Counted from the first letter of the stretch, positions 7,993 to 17,524 are shown. The stretch is 64,000 nucleotides of DNA from Manganibacter manganicus (GCF_002075885.1 NZ_MDET01000013.1:32264-96263), one strand, 5' to 3'. A program made the numbers and translations. The notes: generated from the sequence alone by a model not told the origin.

Positions 7993-8736
7993 TCATCCGA
8001 TGCGCGATAGGACAGGAAAACTCTCGAGCAGCCAGAATGCAAACGCTGAAAGGTACCCGGTAATCATGGCGACACCCATCAGGATCATGACTGCGCCGGC
8101 GAGAATCTGTAAAATCCTGCCGATCCGTCCGAAGGTCTTGATGCGCGCGGTAAGCACGTTGGTGAACACAGCTGCAAGCAGGAAGGGAACTCCCAATCCG
8201 AGTGAATAGACGGCCAGCAGCAACACGCCGTCAGCTACGGTGGCCGAGGTCGCCCCGACCGTCAGAATGGCTCCCAGAATCGGACCAATGCAGGGCGTCC
8301 AGCCGAAGGCGAAAGCAAGGCCAAGAACATAGGCCGACGTCACGCCGCCACCCGGCAAGCTCGCGTAGAAGCGCGCTTCCCTCATCATCCAGGGCGGCTG
8401 GATAAGCCCCGTTACAAAAAGGCCGAACACGATGACGATCGCGCCGCCGGCCAGATTCAGTTCGTAGCGGTAGCTTATGAGTAGTTGACCCAAGACGGTT
8501 GCGCTCGCGCCGAGCACGATGAAAACGGTGGAGAATCCCAATACAAAGAAAACGCCCAGGCCAAGCGCGGGAAGGCGAGAGACCACCGCGCCGGCGGGCG
8601 TCACGCCCGGGGGAGATTGACCGGCGACATAGGAGACGTATCCCGGCACCAGGGGCAGGACGCAGGGGGAGAGGAAGGAAACGATGCCTGCAGCGAAGGC
8701 GGTCAGCAGACCAACGTTGGAGATTTCCAGCATCAA
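7993..8736 (-). CDS. ccdA: Cytochrome c biogenesis/thiol transport protein CcdA
   Basis: Six-helix membrane protein that passes electrons from cytoplasmic thioredoxin to periplasmic thioredoxin-like proteins. Signature segments are FLSPCVLPLVPGYVSY (first redox Cys), GASATVLGQLLISYRYELN and FAFGWTPCIGPILGAIL (second redox Cys). At 247 aa it is full length. It lies downstream of the tlpA-like and ccmG genes on the same strand, its likely redox clients. A close paralogue is at 23179 and a dead one at 3991. Confidence 0.93.
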   Translation of the reverse strand: MMLEISNVGLLTAFAAGIVSFLSPCVLPLVPGYVSYVAGQSPPGVTPAGAVVSRLPALGLGVFFVLGFSTVFIVLGASATVLGQLLISYRYELNLAGGAIVIVFGLFVTGLIQPPWMMREARFYASLPGGGVTSAYVLGLAFAFGWTPCIGPILGAILTVGATSATVADGVLLLAVYSLGLGVPFLLAAVFTNVLTARIKTFGRIGRILQILAGAVMILMGVAMITGYLSAFAFWLLESFPVLSRIG

Positions 8737-8886
8737 TTAGCGGCTCCAGTTGAACGCGAGGCCTTCAGCCACAACCGCAACCCCTGCCAAAACAAGGCCG
8801 CGTTGGCCTTCGAGATCATACTTCGTGGCATTCATGACATCACGGCCAGGCGGCCTTTCACTAGTTCGACCCGACGTTGCTGTCAT
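8737..8886 (-). CDS. Short peptide between tlpA and ccdA, probably truncated
   Basis: A 49-codon frame starts at an ATG overlapping the tlpA stop (AAATGA) and ends just before ccdA. It reads MNATKYDLEGQRGLVLAG followed by VAVVAEGLAFNWSR. The tight fit between two coupled genes suggests it is or was translated. It looks like the first half of a small single-pass membrane protein of a type often found in metal loci, cut short after the helix begins. No function can be assigned. Confidence 0.35.
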   Translation of the reverse strand: MTATSGRTSERPPGRDVMNATKYDLEGQRGLVLAGVAVVAEGLAFNWSR

Positions 8887-9428
8887 TTCATTTCCTTTGC
8901 CCGGTCTCGGGTGATTTTGCTGCGGATGAATTCGGCCATCTCCGGCGAGTCCCATTCGGCAGGGCCGACGAGTCGGCCGAGTTCTCGGCCCTCCCCGTCG
9001 ATCAGAATCGTCGTCGGCAGTCCGACCACGCCGAGGGCGAACATGGATTTGGCCGAGGGATCGATATACAAGGCAAGATTTTCGATTCCGATTTCAGAAA
9101 AGAACCGTCTCACCGCATCCGGCCCCGCCCGGTCCATCGAAAGCGCCAGTACCTCGAAGTCAGGGCCGCCCAGCTTTGCCTGAAGCCTGTCGAGCGTGGG
9201 CATCTCCTCGCGGCATGGCAGACACCACGTCGCCCACACATTGAGCAGGACCGCTTTCCCTCGGAAATCGGCGAGTGTCTTATCATTCCCCTCGCCATCC
9301 TCGAAACGGATGTCGGACACCGGCTTTGGAGATTCATGGACGGCGAAGTTCGACGGCGCCCCGGTTGCCGCCACTGACCACGCGGAGTAGAAAATAGCGC
9401 TCAGCAGGGCGATCACAAGTTTCTTCAT
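8883..9428 (-). CDS. TlpA-family periplasmic thioredoxin-like protein
   Basis: Thiol-disulfide reductase with a signal peptide and a TlpA/ResA-type thioredoxin domain: LLNVWATWCLPCREEMPTL (active site C-L-P-C), then the VVGLPTTILID cis-Pro segment and GPAEWDSPEM. TlpA proteins reduce apo-cytochromes, Sco or oxidase copper sites. At 181 aa it is typical. It starts on the 3' end of ccmG (overlap) and precedes ccdA, which would recycle it. Two further TlpA-like genes are at 22597 and 51208. Confidence 0.88.
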   Translation of the reverse strand: MKKLVIALLSAIFYSAWSVAATGAPSNFAVHESPKPVSDIRFEDGEGNDKTLADFRGKAVLLNVWATWCLPCREEMPTLDRLQAKLGGPDFEVLALSMDRAGPDAVRRFFSEIGIENLALYIDPSAKSMFALGVVGLPTTILIDGEGRELGRLVGPAEWDSPEMAEFIRSKITRDRAKEMK

Positions 9429-10045
9429 GGCCGCTGCTCCCTTGCTTCTGACTGAAGGCGCTCCACAAGCGGTAGAATGGTCTTGTCCAGGGTTTCACGC
9501 GTCACCGGACCGATATGCTTGTAGGCTATTCGGCCGTCAGACCCGATGACGAATGTCTCTGGTACTCCGTAGACGCCCCAATCGATTGCTACCCGACCGT
9601 CCAGATCCGCTCCGGTGCGCGTATAGGGATCGCCCAAGGTGTTCAGCCACTTCTCCACGTCTCGGGCCTGATCCTTATAGTTGAGACCATAAAGCGGAAC
9701 TATTCCTTCCTGTGCGATCTGCATGAAAAGCGGATGTTCCTCGCGGCAAGGCACGCACCAGGACGCGAAGACATTCAAGAGGGAGACCTGACCCCTAAGG
9801 TCGGCGCTCGAAAGGCCCAGTGTTCGGCCCTTGACCGGGGATAGGTTGAATTCGGGTAGCGGCTTGCCAATCAAAGCGGAAGGAATGTCATCGGCGTTCC
9901 GCGTCAGTCCCCAGCCGAGCACAACGGCGAGCGCAACGAACACGGCCAAGGGAAGCGCAACCATGAGCCCGCGCCGCTTTTCCGATCTGAGCCGCGGCTG
10001 TGCCTCCGAGGAAGTAGTTTTGTTACCTGCCACACCGTCTTCCAT
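9425..10045 (-). CDS. ccmG: Thiol:disulfide interchange protein CcmG/DsbE
   Basis: Membrane-anchored thioredoxin that reduces the CxxCH cysteines of apocytochrome c before heme ligation. It has an N-terminal helix (about residues 27-46), the entry LIGKPLPEFNLSPVKG, active site FASWCVPCREEHPLF and the CcmG-specific GVYGVPETFVIGSDGRIAYKHIGPV. At 206 aa it is full length. It heads the minus-strand run ccmG-tlpA-ccdA. The ccmI-E-F-H genes are 8 kb away, so the maturation genes are scattered here. Confidence 0.92.
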   Translation of the reverse strand: MEDGVAGNKTTSSEAQPRLRSEKRRGLMVALPLAVFVALAVVLGWGLTRNADDIPSALIGKPLPEFNLSPVKGRTLGLSSADLRGQVSLLNVFASWCVPCREEHPLFMQIAQEGIVPLYGLNYKDQARDVEKWLNTLGDPYTRTGADLDGRVAIDWGVYGVPETFVIGSDGRIAYKHIGPVTRETLDKTILPLVERLQSEAREQRP

Positions 10046-10423
10046 TTTTGGGGTTCTCGCCTATCCGTCTCCAGTTCCTATGATGACTAGAGGAATGGAG
10101 GCTACCTTGAAACTCGTCAATCGATCGCAGAGGCTTGGGAGGATTTGCCGCAGTGAAAACTGGCGGGTTGCCGTATCGAGAGCAGCCGCAGGCTGGCTTC
10201 GAATTTCTCTCCGGCAGGCGCGCCGTTTGGCCGATTGGCTTGAACGCTCATTGCTTGCATTTCTTCATTGACGTGAATGCGGCCGGTGATGCCGGGCGCC
10301 TCGTTGAGATCGTGGTCGTATGGACGGGATATTCAGCCATTGAGAAGCCGCTTATGCGGACATATGTGCGGGAAGCACCGCGAGTTTGGCGTCAGCGTAT
10401 GCACAACTGGAAGCGGGCAGACC
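10046..10423. other. Stretch without a recognised gene
   Basis: Between ccmG and the cyd operon. A plus-strand frame at 10083-10274 (63 codons, Arg-rich, LRQARRLADWLERSL) is open, but no family is recognisable and it lacks a clear ribosome site. I regard it as unsupported. The ccmG promoter should lie in the left part of this stretch. Confidence 0.3.
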
Positions 10424-10567
10424 TCAAACTGTTAACCCGGCAGCTCCCATCAATACGCGAAACAGCAGCGCCACGATGGCGAGCACCGCAATGCTCGCCG
10501 CCCAGATCAGGATCAGCCACCCGATGCGGCTGAGCCAGTTTTTTCGCGGGGACATATCGCCCCCCAT
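10424..10567 (-). CDS. DUF2474 small membrane peptide of the cyd operon
   Basis: A 43-47 residue single-helix peptide, MSPRKNWLSRIGWLILIW followed by a hydrophobic stretch, matching the DUF2474 family that accompanies cydAB/cioAB. Its likely role is as an accessory subunit or assembly factor of the quinol oxidase, analogous to CydX. The first ATG (10565-10567) overlaps the cydB stop as TGATG, giving tight coupling; a second in-frame ATG is at 10555. The family call rests on length, position and the basic-aromatic N-terminus. Confidence 0.75.
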   Translation of the reverse strand: MGGDMSPRKNWLSRIGWLILIWAASIAVLAIVALLFRVLMGAAGLTV

Positions 10568-11574
10568 CAGTGATAGCCCTCGCCCACCTTCACCTTGCCG
10601 CGGAAGACATAGTAGGACCAGCCCGTATAGACGAGGATGAAGGGAATGATGAACAGCGCGCCGACCAGCGTGAAGCCCATGCTTTGCACTGGGGCAGCCG
10701 CTTCCCAAATCGAAATTTCCGGTGGAATGATGTTGGGCCAGAGGCTGATACCGAGGCCGGTATAGCCCAGGAAAAGCAGCAGCAGGGCCAACAGGAAAGG
10801 TGCGGTATGGCTATCGCGGCGCAGCGTCTTCAAAAGACCCCACGTCGCTAGAACCACAAGCGCCGGCACTGGGGCGAACACAATCAGGTTGGGCAGGACG
10901 AACCAGCGCGCCGCGACCTCTGGGTGGGCCAGGGGTGTCCAAAGACTGACCACGACGATTGCCACAAGAAGCGCGATCGTGATCGGCCGGCCAATCTCGC
11001 GCATGCGGGCCTGAAGCTTCCCTTCTGTCTTCATCACCAGCCAGGTCACGCCGAGGAGCGCATATCCGACCACTAGGCCGACTCCGGTGAACAGGCTGAA
11101 CGGCGACAGCCAGTCGAGCAGTCCTCCGGCATAAGCGCCGTCCTTGACCTCGAAGCCATCGATGAACGCCCCAAGCGCCACGCCCTGCGAAAAGGTAGCG
11201 ATGTAAGACCCCCACATGAAGGCTTTGTCCCAGAACGGCTTGTGCCCCTCGTCGGCCTTGAAGCGGAACTCGAACGCAACGCCACGCCATATCAGACCCG
11301 CAAGCATCAGCATGAGCGGCAAATAGAGCGCACTCAGGATGACGGCATAGGCGAGCGGGAAGACGGCCAGCATTGCAGCACCGCCAAACACCAGCCAGGT
11401 TTCGTTGCCGTCCCAGACCGGCGCGACAGTATTCACCATCGCGTCCCGATCTTCGCGGTTGCGCACAAACGGAAAGACAATACCTATCCCAAGATCGAAT
11501 CCGTCCATGATGACATACATCATCAATCCAAATCCGATGATGATGGCCCACAAGAGAGGAAGGTCGATACCCAT
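10567..11574 (-). CDS. cydB: Cytochrome bd-type quinol oxidase subunit II
   Basis: Subunit II of the terminal quinol oxidase that reduces O2 to water. It has eight to nine helices, starting MGIDLPLLWAIIIGFGLMMY, with the diagnostic DGFDLGIGIVFP and WDGNETWLVFGGAAMLAVFP segments. At 335 aa it matches the cyanide-insensitive (CIO) subtype. It follows cydA by 11 bp and is coupled to the DUF2474 peptide. Confidence 0.94.
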   Translation of the reverse strand: MGIDLPLLWAIIIGFGLMMYVIMDGFDLGIGIVFPFVRNREDRDAMVNTVAPVWDGNETWLVFGGAAMLAVFPLAYAVILSALYLPLMLMLAGLIWRGVAFEFRFKADEGHKPFWDKAFMWGSYIATFSQGVALGAFIDGFEVKDGAYAGGLLDWLSPFSLFTGVGLVVGYALLGVTWLVMKTEGKLQARMREIGRPITIALLVAIVVVSLWTPLAHPEVAARWFVLPNLIVFAPVPALVVLATWGLLKTLRRDSHTAPFLLALLLLFLGYTGLGISLWPNIIPPEISIWEAAAPVQSMGFTLVGALFIIPFILVYTGWSYYVFRGKVKVGEGYH

Positions 11575-11585
11575 GGTCGTGCCTC

Positions 11586-12995
11586 CTAGCGGCTCACTGG
11601 ATCGATATTGTCCGGCGCGGCCGACAACGGCCGAGCCGGACGCTGCACCTGGCCTTGGCCATCGGCATCGCCTTCACTCTCATCGGGCCCCTTGCCCACA
11701 AGCTTGAGCATGTAGCTGATGCCAGTTCCAAACACGATGGCGTACATGACGATGAACACAATCAGCGTCGTCGACAGCGCCAGCGCCGAGTGGTTGGAAA
11801 CGGCATCCTTCGTGCGCATGACACCGTAGACGATCCAGGGTTGGCGGCCGATCTCCGTCGTGTACCAGCCGGCAAGAATAGCGATCAGGCCGGACGGCCC
11901 CATCCACATCGAAAACCGCAGGAAGAGCTTCGACTGGAATAGTCCACCGCGCCAGCGCAACCATAGGCTCCAGACACCGAGCACCAGCATCAGCACGCCG
12001 AGCCCGACCATGATGCGGAAGCTCCAGAACACCACAGGCGAATTCGGGCGGTCCTCGGGAGCGAATTCCTTGAGCCCCGGAAATTGGCCGTTCCATTCGT
12101 GCGTCAGGATCAGGCTGCCGAGATTGGGTATCTTCACGGCGTAGCGCGTGGTCTCGGCCTCCATGTCCGGCAATCCGAACAGGATCAGCGGCACACCCTC
12201 GCCTGGCGTGTTTTCCCAGTGTCCCTCAATCGCCGCGATCTTGGCCGGCTGGTGCTTCAGCGTATTCAGGCCGTGCAGATCCCCGATAAATATCTGGATC
12301 GGCGCGACGACGAGAAGCATCCACATCGCCATGGACAGCATGGTGCGCACACGCTGCGTGTCGTTGCCGCGCAAGAGATGCCAGGCCCCGGATGCACTCA
12401 CGAAGAGTGCGGTGGCAAGGAAGGCGGCAACCGTCATATGTGCCAGACGATAGGGGAACGAGGGATTGAAGATCACCTCGAACCAGTTCACCGGCACCAC
12501 GACGCCGTTGATGATCTCGAAGCCCTGCGGCGTTTGCATCCAGCTGTTGGAGGCAAGAATCCAGGTGGCAGATATCAACGTGCCGAGCGCCACCATAAGG
12601 GTGGAGAAGAAGTGCAGCCCCGGCCCGACCCTGTTCCAGCCGAACAGCATGACGCCCAGGAAGCCTGCTTCCAGAAAGAAGGCGGTCAACACCTCGTAGG
12701 CAAGCAGCGGGCCGGTGATGCTGCCGGCGAAGGACGAGAAATAACTCCAGTTGGTGCCAAACTGATAGGCCATGACCAGCCCGGAAACGACGCCCATCGC
12801 GAAATTGACGGCGAATATCTTTGACCAGAAATGGTAGAGGTCCCGATAGACCACGTCCTTCTTCCACAGCCAGAGACCCTCAAGCACCGCCAGATAGCTG
12901 GCGAGCCCGATCGTGATCGCCGGGAAGATGATGTGAAACGAGATCGTGAACCCGAACTGGATGCGGGCGAGTTCAAGGGCGGTCAATCCAAACAT
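11586..12995 (-). CDS. cydA: Cytochrome bd-type quinol oxidase subunit I (CIO-type)
   Basis: Subunit I, carrying the hemes and the quinol site. Visible features are the N-terminal RIQFGFTISFHIIFPAITIG with the conserved heme-ligand His, FGTNWSYFSSFAGSI, and the quinol-loop region around HGLNTLKHQPAKIAAIEGHW. The Q-loop is short, as in CIO-type enzymes, and total length is 469 aa. This oxidase gives respiration that does not need copper and resists cyanide and sulfide, a sensible partner for a metal-stress island (inference). First gene of cydAB-DUF2474. Confidence 0.94.
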   Translation of the reverse strand: MFGLTALELARIQFGFTISFHIIFPAITIGLASYLAVLEGLWLWKKDVVYRDLYHFWSKIFAVNFAMGVVSGLVMAYQFGTNWSYFSSFAGSITGPLLAYEVLTAFFLEAGFLGVMLFGWNRVGPGLHFFSTLMVALGTLISATWILASNSWMQTPQGFEIINGVVVPVNWFEVIFNPSFPYRLAHMTVAAFLATALFVSASGAWHLLRGNDTQRVRTMLSMAMWMLLVVAPIQIFIGDLHGLNTLKHQPAKIAAIEGHWENTPGEGVPLILFGLPDMEAETTRYAVKIPNLGSLILTHEWNGQFPGLKEFAPEDRPNSPVVFWSFRIMVGLGVLMLVLGVWSLWLRWRGGLFQSKLFLRFSMWMGPSGLIAILAGWYTTEIGRQPWIVYGVMRTKDAVSNHSALALSTTLIVFIVMYAIVFGTGISYMLKLVGKGPDESEGDADGQGQVQRPARPLSAAPDNIDPVSR

Positions 12996-13084
12996 GCCTT
13001 GTCCTTCCGCGGTTTCGACTTCGGATCGGGTTCCTCGCCCTGGACGGGGAAACAGTCCTTCGGATCATCACCGCGCGTAAAATA

Positions 13085-13715
13085 CTAGCAGGTCGAGATC
13101 ACGAAGCATCGTCCTTCCAGGGCAATCATGCGCATCGTAGGAAGCCTGGCGTCGCGGTCATCCACCGTGGGCGCGCAATAAAGCTCGATGCCTTGCGCTT
13201 ACCCGCGCGTAGAAGCAGCATATAGTTTTCCCAGCAGATGACGCTGCCAATCCGAACAACGGGCGTGTCGACCACCCCGATGGTCGAGCGACCACCAAAG
13301 CCCCAGACCAGCCTCTCCAAACCCGTTGGCATCAGCTTGCGCTGCTTGGAAAGCAGCCAGCCTGAGTGACCATAGGTCAGCGCCGTGCAATAGAGGATTC
13401 CGCCGTGCGCTCGATAACGTCGGACCACGAGATGGAGCCGTTGTCGCCGGCGATCTCACCGAGACGCGACGCTTCAGGTCCAAGCAGATCGATGGCGCTC
13501 TCGGAATAATGGCGAAAGTCCTCCCGGCCTTCGGTACCGCGCAGCCCAAGCCTCGCGCCGTAGTCGAGGCCCCTGAGATACCCACCAACGAATGCCTCGG
13601 AAAACACGACGAGATCGGCTCCCGTCGCAGTTGCACCAAAGCTTCGAAAATCCAACAACGTCATCGCACCGAAGCTTCCGACGACCGACGCCTGCTCCGG
13701 CAGCATCGACGTCAT
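13085..13715 (-). pseudogene. Nitrilase/carbon-nitrogen hydrolase remnant
   Basis: Pieces of a nitrilase are spread over three frames. One has GADLVVFSEAFVGGYLRGLDYGA (catalytic Glu region), a second has QRKLMPTGLERLVWGFG (catalytic Lys region) and RIGSVICWENYM (catalytic Cys region), and a third ends with IELYCAP and [10 protein letters not shown] near 13085-13170. At least two or three frameshifts separate them, and the first 20-30 residues are scrambled. No active enzyme is expected. Confidence 0.85.
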
Positions 13716-13999
13716 GAACCTGAAAACCTGCCTGGCGAAATCCAGATCGATTATGGAGTGGCGTTACGCACAACCTCCCGCGGTATCCTCCTGAGTTCCG
13801 AGCCGCTCGTCCCATCGCCGGTCTGCTCTCCAGAGCTATCTCGTTCAGTACTGTTCATCGCCATCCTCGGCGCTTGTCGGTCAGCGGCTTTACAGTCGCT
13901 GACCACTTGGAAGCATGGGCAAGGGCCCCGTCTCTCGGAACCAGTAGCGTTATCCATCTAGTCAGCGGGCGCTGTGGAACCGCCACCCGCTCTCTCGGC

Positions 14000-14545
14000 T
14001 CATTCAGCGCCGCCGACCTGACCAATCAATTCGGCCATGCGGGTCTTGGCTTTGCCGGGCAGTTTCACGGTTTCGGCCGCATCGAGATTTGCGGGGCTTT
14101 CACCGACCTGGACCAGGCCCACCATACCCATGCCGAAATGGGGCGCGCATTTGTAGCCGTAAATCCCTTCAGCATCGAAGGTCACGGTGATTTCCTCGTT
14201 GATCTTGCCCTTCCAGGTTTCTGCGCCCTCGGGAACCATTGCAGGGATCGCCTCTGAGTTGTGGCCCTTGTCGGTTGCCACAAATTTCACCGAGTCGCCG
14301 GGCGCTATCTTGAGATATGCTGGTTCGAACTGCATAGGCCGTCCTTCCGACCCCTTGTTGAGCATCTGCACTTCATGCGTCTGGGCGGCGGCGCCTGAGG
14401 CCTGACCGGTACTAGTGTCCTGTGCGAACGCCCGGCTGCCGCCAATCGCCGTCGCCAGCGTTAGACCCGCAGTCCCGGCAAGCAGGCTGCGACGCGAGAT
14501 GCCTCGAGACGCCACTCCCGAACCGCTAAACGTTTTTTTCGACAT
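14000..14545 (-). CDS. Pseudoazurin (type 1 blue copper protein)
   Basis: Periplasmic electron carrier between cytochrome-type donors and reductases. A twin-arginine-like leader (ISRRSLLAGTAG) is followed by the cupredoxin domain with type 1 ligands H95, C133, H136 and M141. The spacing (38, 3, 5) is that of pseudoazurin. Start chosen at 14545 because AAGGATC sits 4 bases upstream; longer in-frame extensions are unlikely. Downstream of a MerR-type promoter (14683-14713) whose upstream element is shared with the 1.2 kb promoter. Confidence 0.88.
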   Translation of the reverse strand: MSKKTFSGSGVASRGISRRSLLAGTAGLTLATAIGGSRAFAQDTSTGQASGAAAQTHEVQMLNKGSEGRPMQFEPAYLKIAPGDSVKFVATDKGHNSEAIPAMVPEGAETWKGKINEEITVTFDAEGIYGYKCAPHFGMGMVGLVQVGESPANLDAAETVKLPGKAKTRMAELIGQVGGAE

Positions 14546-14682
14546 ACTTGATCCTTTCATACATAAGTCAGCGTAACTGATACGCACGGTCCTCAACATT
14601 TCTCTCACGGGGAAAGTCCTCGCCATTTTTGGTCCCCTGGCAGCCCACTTGTGCGTGTAGGCCAACTGCACCCGCTCGGAAC

Positions 14683-14729
14683 AACGTAAGATCTCTAGGA
14701 GACTGAGGTTCAAGTGTGTAAATGTCGCA
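14683..14729 (-). promoter_or_regulatory. MerR-type promoter of pseudoazurin
   Basis: Minus-strand -35 TTGAAC (14708-14713) and -10 TACGTT (14683-14688) with a 19-bp spacer. The upstream element GCGACATTTACACAC and the -35 are nearly identical to those at 1234-1255. The spacer dyad is weaker (CTCAGT...AGAGA). The long leader (about 140 bases to the start) contains further bases alignable to the 1.15-1.21 kb region, so the whole promoter region is homologous, not only the hexamers. Confidence 0.5.
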
Positions 14730-14749
14730 TGCCAATCGACATGTCTGAG

Positions 14750-15170
14750 CTTTTCCAAGAAGCTAGGCTAATAAGGCGTCGCTTCTTAGATACTCGCTGA
14801 AAAGTCGGAGAACCATCGCGATTGCCGCGTTTGCCGACGAGCACAAGATCGAAGTTCCCAGCGTCACCTGGAATTACGGGACTATACAGTCGGAGTTCTG
14901 CAGATAAGATCGGTCGTCGGCTCGCTCCACGTACGCCGCCCACCGTTCGGTTATGACGCTGATCGCGTGTTTGAATCTGACGCCTAGGATTCCGGTAAGC
15001 GAGTCGAAGCCGAGTGCGAACCGGCTTGTAGCAGAGAAACGCCAGTACCCATCGACCACCACTCGATAACCGCCCCCCGAAGCGACCTCGAATTGGACCG
15101 CGATATCTCATTTACGGAAGCCCCACCCAGAACGAGAACCGATTATTAACCTGGATGAAATGTTAACAAA
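14750..15170 (-). pseudogene. Degenerate duplicate of the SleB hydrolase 5' region
   Basis: Fragments match the N-terminal part of the hydrolase at 2635-3816. One frame has SLTGILGVRFKHAISVITER and ERADDRSYLQ (compare ERADDCSHLQ in the intact gene). After a frameshift another has ELRLYSP, GNFDLVLVGKRGNRDGSP and KKRRLISLASWKSSDMSI. Upstream DNA is also alike, including the GTTAACATTTCATC segment near 15160 (3845 in the intact locus). The copy stops at about residue 140 and lacks the catalytic domain. Confidence 0.75.
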
Positions 15171-15229
15171 GGCGGACGACAAATGTCGCTCTCATTTGGC
15201 GGCAAACTCCTCGTCAAAATTGAAGTTTT

Positions 15230-15545
15230 CTTATTCGGCAGGAAGATGATCCGGCAGATTCGCAGGCAGGCCCCCATCGACCGTGACAGGTACAGGCTGA
15301 TCACGGTCATCGCGCTTTTTTGCGCCATCTTTTGAATCATTGCTGCAAGGCTTGTCTTCCTGGGCTTCGTGCCCGACGCGGCGCCTTCAGGCGAATGGAG
15401 CGAAGCGACCGTTGCATCGCGGCCCGATTTGGTCGATCGAAACGGCGAGTTGTTGGCGACCGACATCAATACCGGGCCCTACTCATTCCGGGCCAGTTGG
15501 CGTCGATGCGACGATCTTGTGCAGAGCCCCTGTCTTGCTAGGCCG
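15230..15545 (+). pseudogene. ftsI (penicillin-binding protein) 5' fragment
   Basis: A short decayed piece resembling the N-terminus of rhizobial FtsI: a basic stretch with [15 protein letters not shown], then a frameshift and [23 protein letters not shown]. The latter matches the conserved [15 protein letters not shown] segment that follows the FtsI membrane helix. The reading frame is lost soon after. It is likely chromosomal debris carried into the region. Confidence 0.6.
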
Positions 15546-15559
15546 GCAAGTTTCGCTTA

Positions 15560-15589
15560 TTGCAAATGCGTTGCAACTGCGATTGAATG
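15560..15589. promoter_or_regulatory. Putative Fur/Mur-family operator upstream of mntH
   Basis: The sequence TTGCAAATGCGTTGCAACTG continuing into CGATTGAATG has repeated TTGCAA half-sites, like Mur-responsive sequences of rhizobia. It sits a few bases before the chosen mntH start. A related sequence (TTGCAATTGCGATGCAA) precedes the Fur-family gene at 21918-21934. Confidence 0.4.
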
Positions 15590-15594
15590 TAAAA

Positions 15595-16929
15595 GTGGAT
15601 CAACATGTTGACAAATTGGGCTGGAACCAGGCCCGTGGCGAAGCGTCTCTGTCCGACGTCCATCGCACCATCGCAGTCCGGCAGTCGGGTTCCGCCTGGC
15701 GTCGCGGCGCTGCCTTCGTCGGTCCCGGCTACTTGGTCGCTGTCGGCTACATGGATCCCGGTAACTGGGCAACCTCGCTCGCCGGCGGCTCCAAGTTCGG
15801 CTACACACTGCTAGTCGTCGCGCTAGTCTCCAATATGATGGCGATCGTTCTGCAATCGCTCTGCGCCCGCCTCGCAGTCGCGTCGGGACGCGATCTCGCC
15901 CAGGCCTGCCGCGACGCGTTCCCAAAGCCGGTCGCCTACGCGCTGTGGGTGCTGGCCGAGATTGCCATCATCGCCACCGATATCGCCGAGATCGTCGGCA
16001 CGGCGATCGGCCTCAATTTGATCTTCGGCATCCCGCTCGAACTTGGCGTCACTATCACCGCGCTCGACGTCTTCCTGATCCTCTACCTGCAAAAACTTGG
16101 TTTCCGCTGGGTGGAAGCGCTGATTATCACACTGCTCGGCGTCATTGCTGTGTGTTTTGCCGTGCAGATCGCGCTTGCCGATCCGAACTGGAGCGAGGTG
16201 ATTCGCGGCTTTGCGCCGACCACCGAGATCCTCACTAATCCCGAGATGCTATATTTGGCGCTAGGCATACTCGGAGCCACCGTGATGCCGCACAATCTCT
16301 ATCTGCACTCGGGCATCGTTCAGACCCGCTCCTATGGCGAGAGTCTTCAGGAAAAGCGCGAGGCGCTAAAGTTCGCCACCATCGATTCCACTGTGGCGCT
16401 GATGTTCGCGCTCCTCATCAACGCCTCGATCCTGATCCTCGCCGCCGCCACCTTCAACGTCACAGGCCAGACGGAGGTGGCCGAGCTCGGCGAGGCGCAT
16501 TCGCTGCTTGCGCCGCTGCTTGGTCTGGCCATCGCACCAACTTTGTTCGGCATCGCCCTTGTGTGCTGCGGCATCAATTCGACGGTGACGGCGACGCTCG
16601 CCGGCCAGATCGTCATGGAAGGCTTTCTAAACATTAAGCTGGCGCCTTGGATGCGTCGCCTGATCACGCGCGCCGTCGCCATCGTGCCGGCAGCGATCGT
16701 TACCATCTGGTATGGCGAGAGTGGCACTGGGCAGCTCCTGATCCTCACCCAGGTGGTGCTGTCGTTGCAGCTCTCCTTCGCCGTGTTCCCGCTGGTGATG
16801 TTCACTGCCGACAAGGCCAAGATGGGCGCGCTGGTGGCGCCGCGCTGGCTAATCGTACTCGCTGCCTCCGTCGCGGTCGTCATTGCCGCGCTAAATGCTA
16901 AGCTACTCATCGATTTCCTGGCGGGCTAG
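15595..16929 (+). CDS. mntH: NRAMP-family Mn2+/divalent metal importer
   Basis: Proton-coupled Mn2+ (and Fe2+) uptake protein of the inner membrane with eleven helices. The TM1 metal-binding motif is [15 protein letters not shown] and the TM6 motif is [10 protein letters not shown]. From the GTG at 15595 it is 444 aa, normal for MntH; the open frame extends further upstream but runs through ftsI debris. It starts at a Fur/Mur-like box. Together with the mntP remnant it suggests a former manganese homeostasis set. The start codon is uncertain (GTG 15595 or TTG 15616). Confidence 0.9.
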   Translation: MDQHVDKLGWNQARGEASLSDVHRTIAVRQSGSAWRRGAAFVGPGYLVAVGYMDPGNWATSLAGGSKFGYTLLVVALVSNMMAIVLQSLCARLAVASGRDLAQACRDAFPKPVAYALWVLAEIAIIATDIAEIVGTAIGLNLIFGIPLELGVTITALDVFLILYLQKLGFRWVEALIITLLGVIAVCFAVQIALADPNWSEVIRGFAPTTEILTNPEMLYLALGILGATVMPHNLYLHSGIVQTRSYGESLQEKREALKFATIDSTVALMFALLINASILILAAATFNVTGQTEVAELGEAHSLLAPLLGLAIAPTLFGIALVCCGINSTVTATLAGQIVMEGFLNIKLAPWMRRLITRAVAIVPAAIVTIWYGESGTGQLLILTQVVLSLQLSFAVFPLVMFTADKAKMGALVAPRWLIVLAASVAVVIAALNAKLLIDFLAG

Positions 16930-17053
16930 CAGGAAGCGGACAGCCGAAAGCGTTCCACAGCGCGTTACCGACTTGCATTGACCGCTGCAGCGGCTATGCG
17001 CGGGGTTAGGCTGGCGAGCTGTGCCATGGTTGATTGACCTTTCGTTTGATGCT

Positions 17054-17524
17054 TCAAGCATCCTTGCGTAAAATGGCGTCCAGCCTGTGCTTTTCTTCGG
17101 CGGTCAGCGCCCCGACCTCGCTCCCGCGTTTTTTACGCGCGGCGCCGATCATGAATGCGCCGCCACAAAGCAGCAGTATTACCGGCGCGCCCCACAACAA
17201 GGCATTGCGCAAATTCAGGCGGGGTTTCAGCAAGACGAATTCGCCATAGCGAGAAACGATGTAGTCCAGCACCTGACTATCGCTGTCTCCTGCCACCAGC
17301 CGCTCGCGTACGAGCACGCGTAAATCGCGTGCCAATTCGGCATCCGACTCGTCGATCGACTGGTTTTGACAAACCATGCAGCGCAATTCTTCCGACAGCA
17401 GTCGCGCGCGGTGCTCAAGCGCCGGATCGCGCAGCACTTCATCCGGTTGCACGGCATAAGCGCCATGACCAAGCATCAGCGCGCATAGAAGCGAAGCCAG
17501 TGCAGTGACGAACCGCCTGTTCAT
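17054..17524 (-). CDS. ccmH: Cytochrome c maturation protein CcmH (CycL)
   Basis: Periplasmic thiol protein of the heme lyase complex. It has a signal peptide, the [22 protein letters not shown] motif with the LRCxxC redox pair, and a C-terminal membrane helix. At 156 aa it is typical. Its start ATG overlaps the ccmF stop (ATGA at 17521-17524). Downstream end is 125 bp from the convergent mntH. Confidence 0.93.
   Translation of the reverse strand: MNRRFVTALASLLCALMLGHGAYAVQPDEVLRDPALEHRARLLSEELRCMVCQNQSIDESDAELARDLRVLVRERLVAGDSDSQVLDYIVSRYGEFVLLKPRLNLRNALLWGAPVILLLCGGAFMIGAARKKRGSEVGALTAEEKHRLDAILRKDA

Noticed and set aside
10083..10274. 63-codon plus-strand frame upstream of ccmG
   Set aside because: No ribosome site, no recognisable family, Arg-rich as expected by chance at this GC.
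11655..12824. Plus-strand frames opposite cydA
   Set aside because: Antisense shadows of cydA with no domain signal.
15340..15594. N-terminal extension of MntH
   Set aside because: The extra 85 codons run through ftsI debris and a putative operator; MntH proteins start about where GTG 15595 lies.
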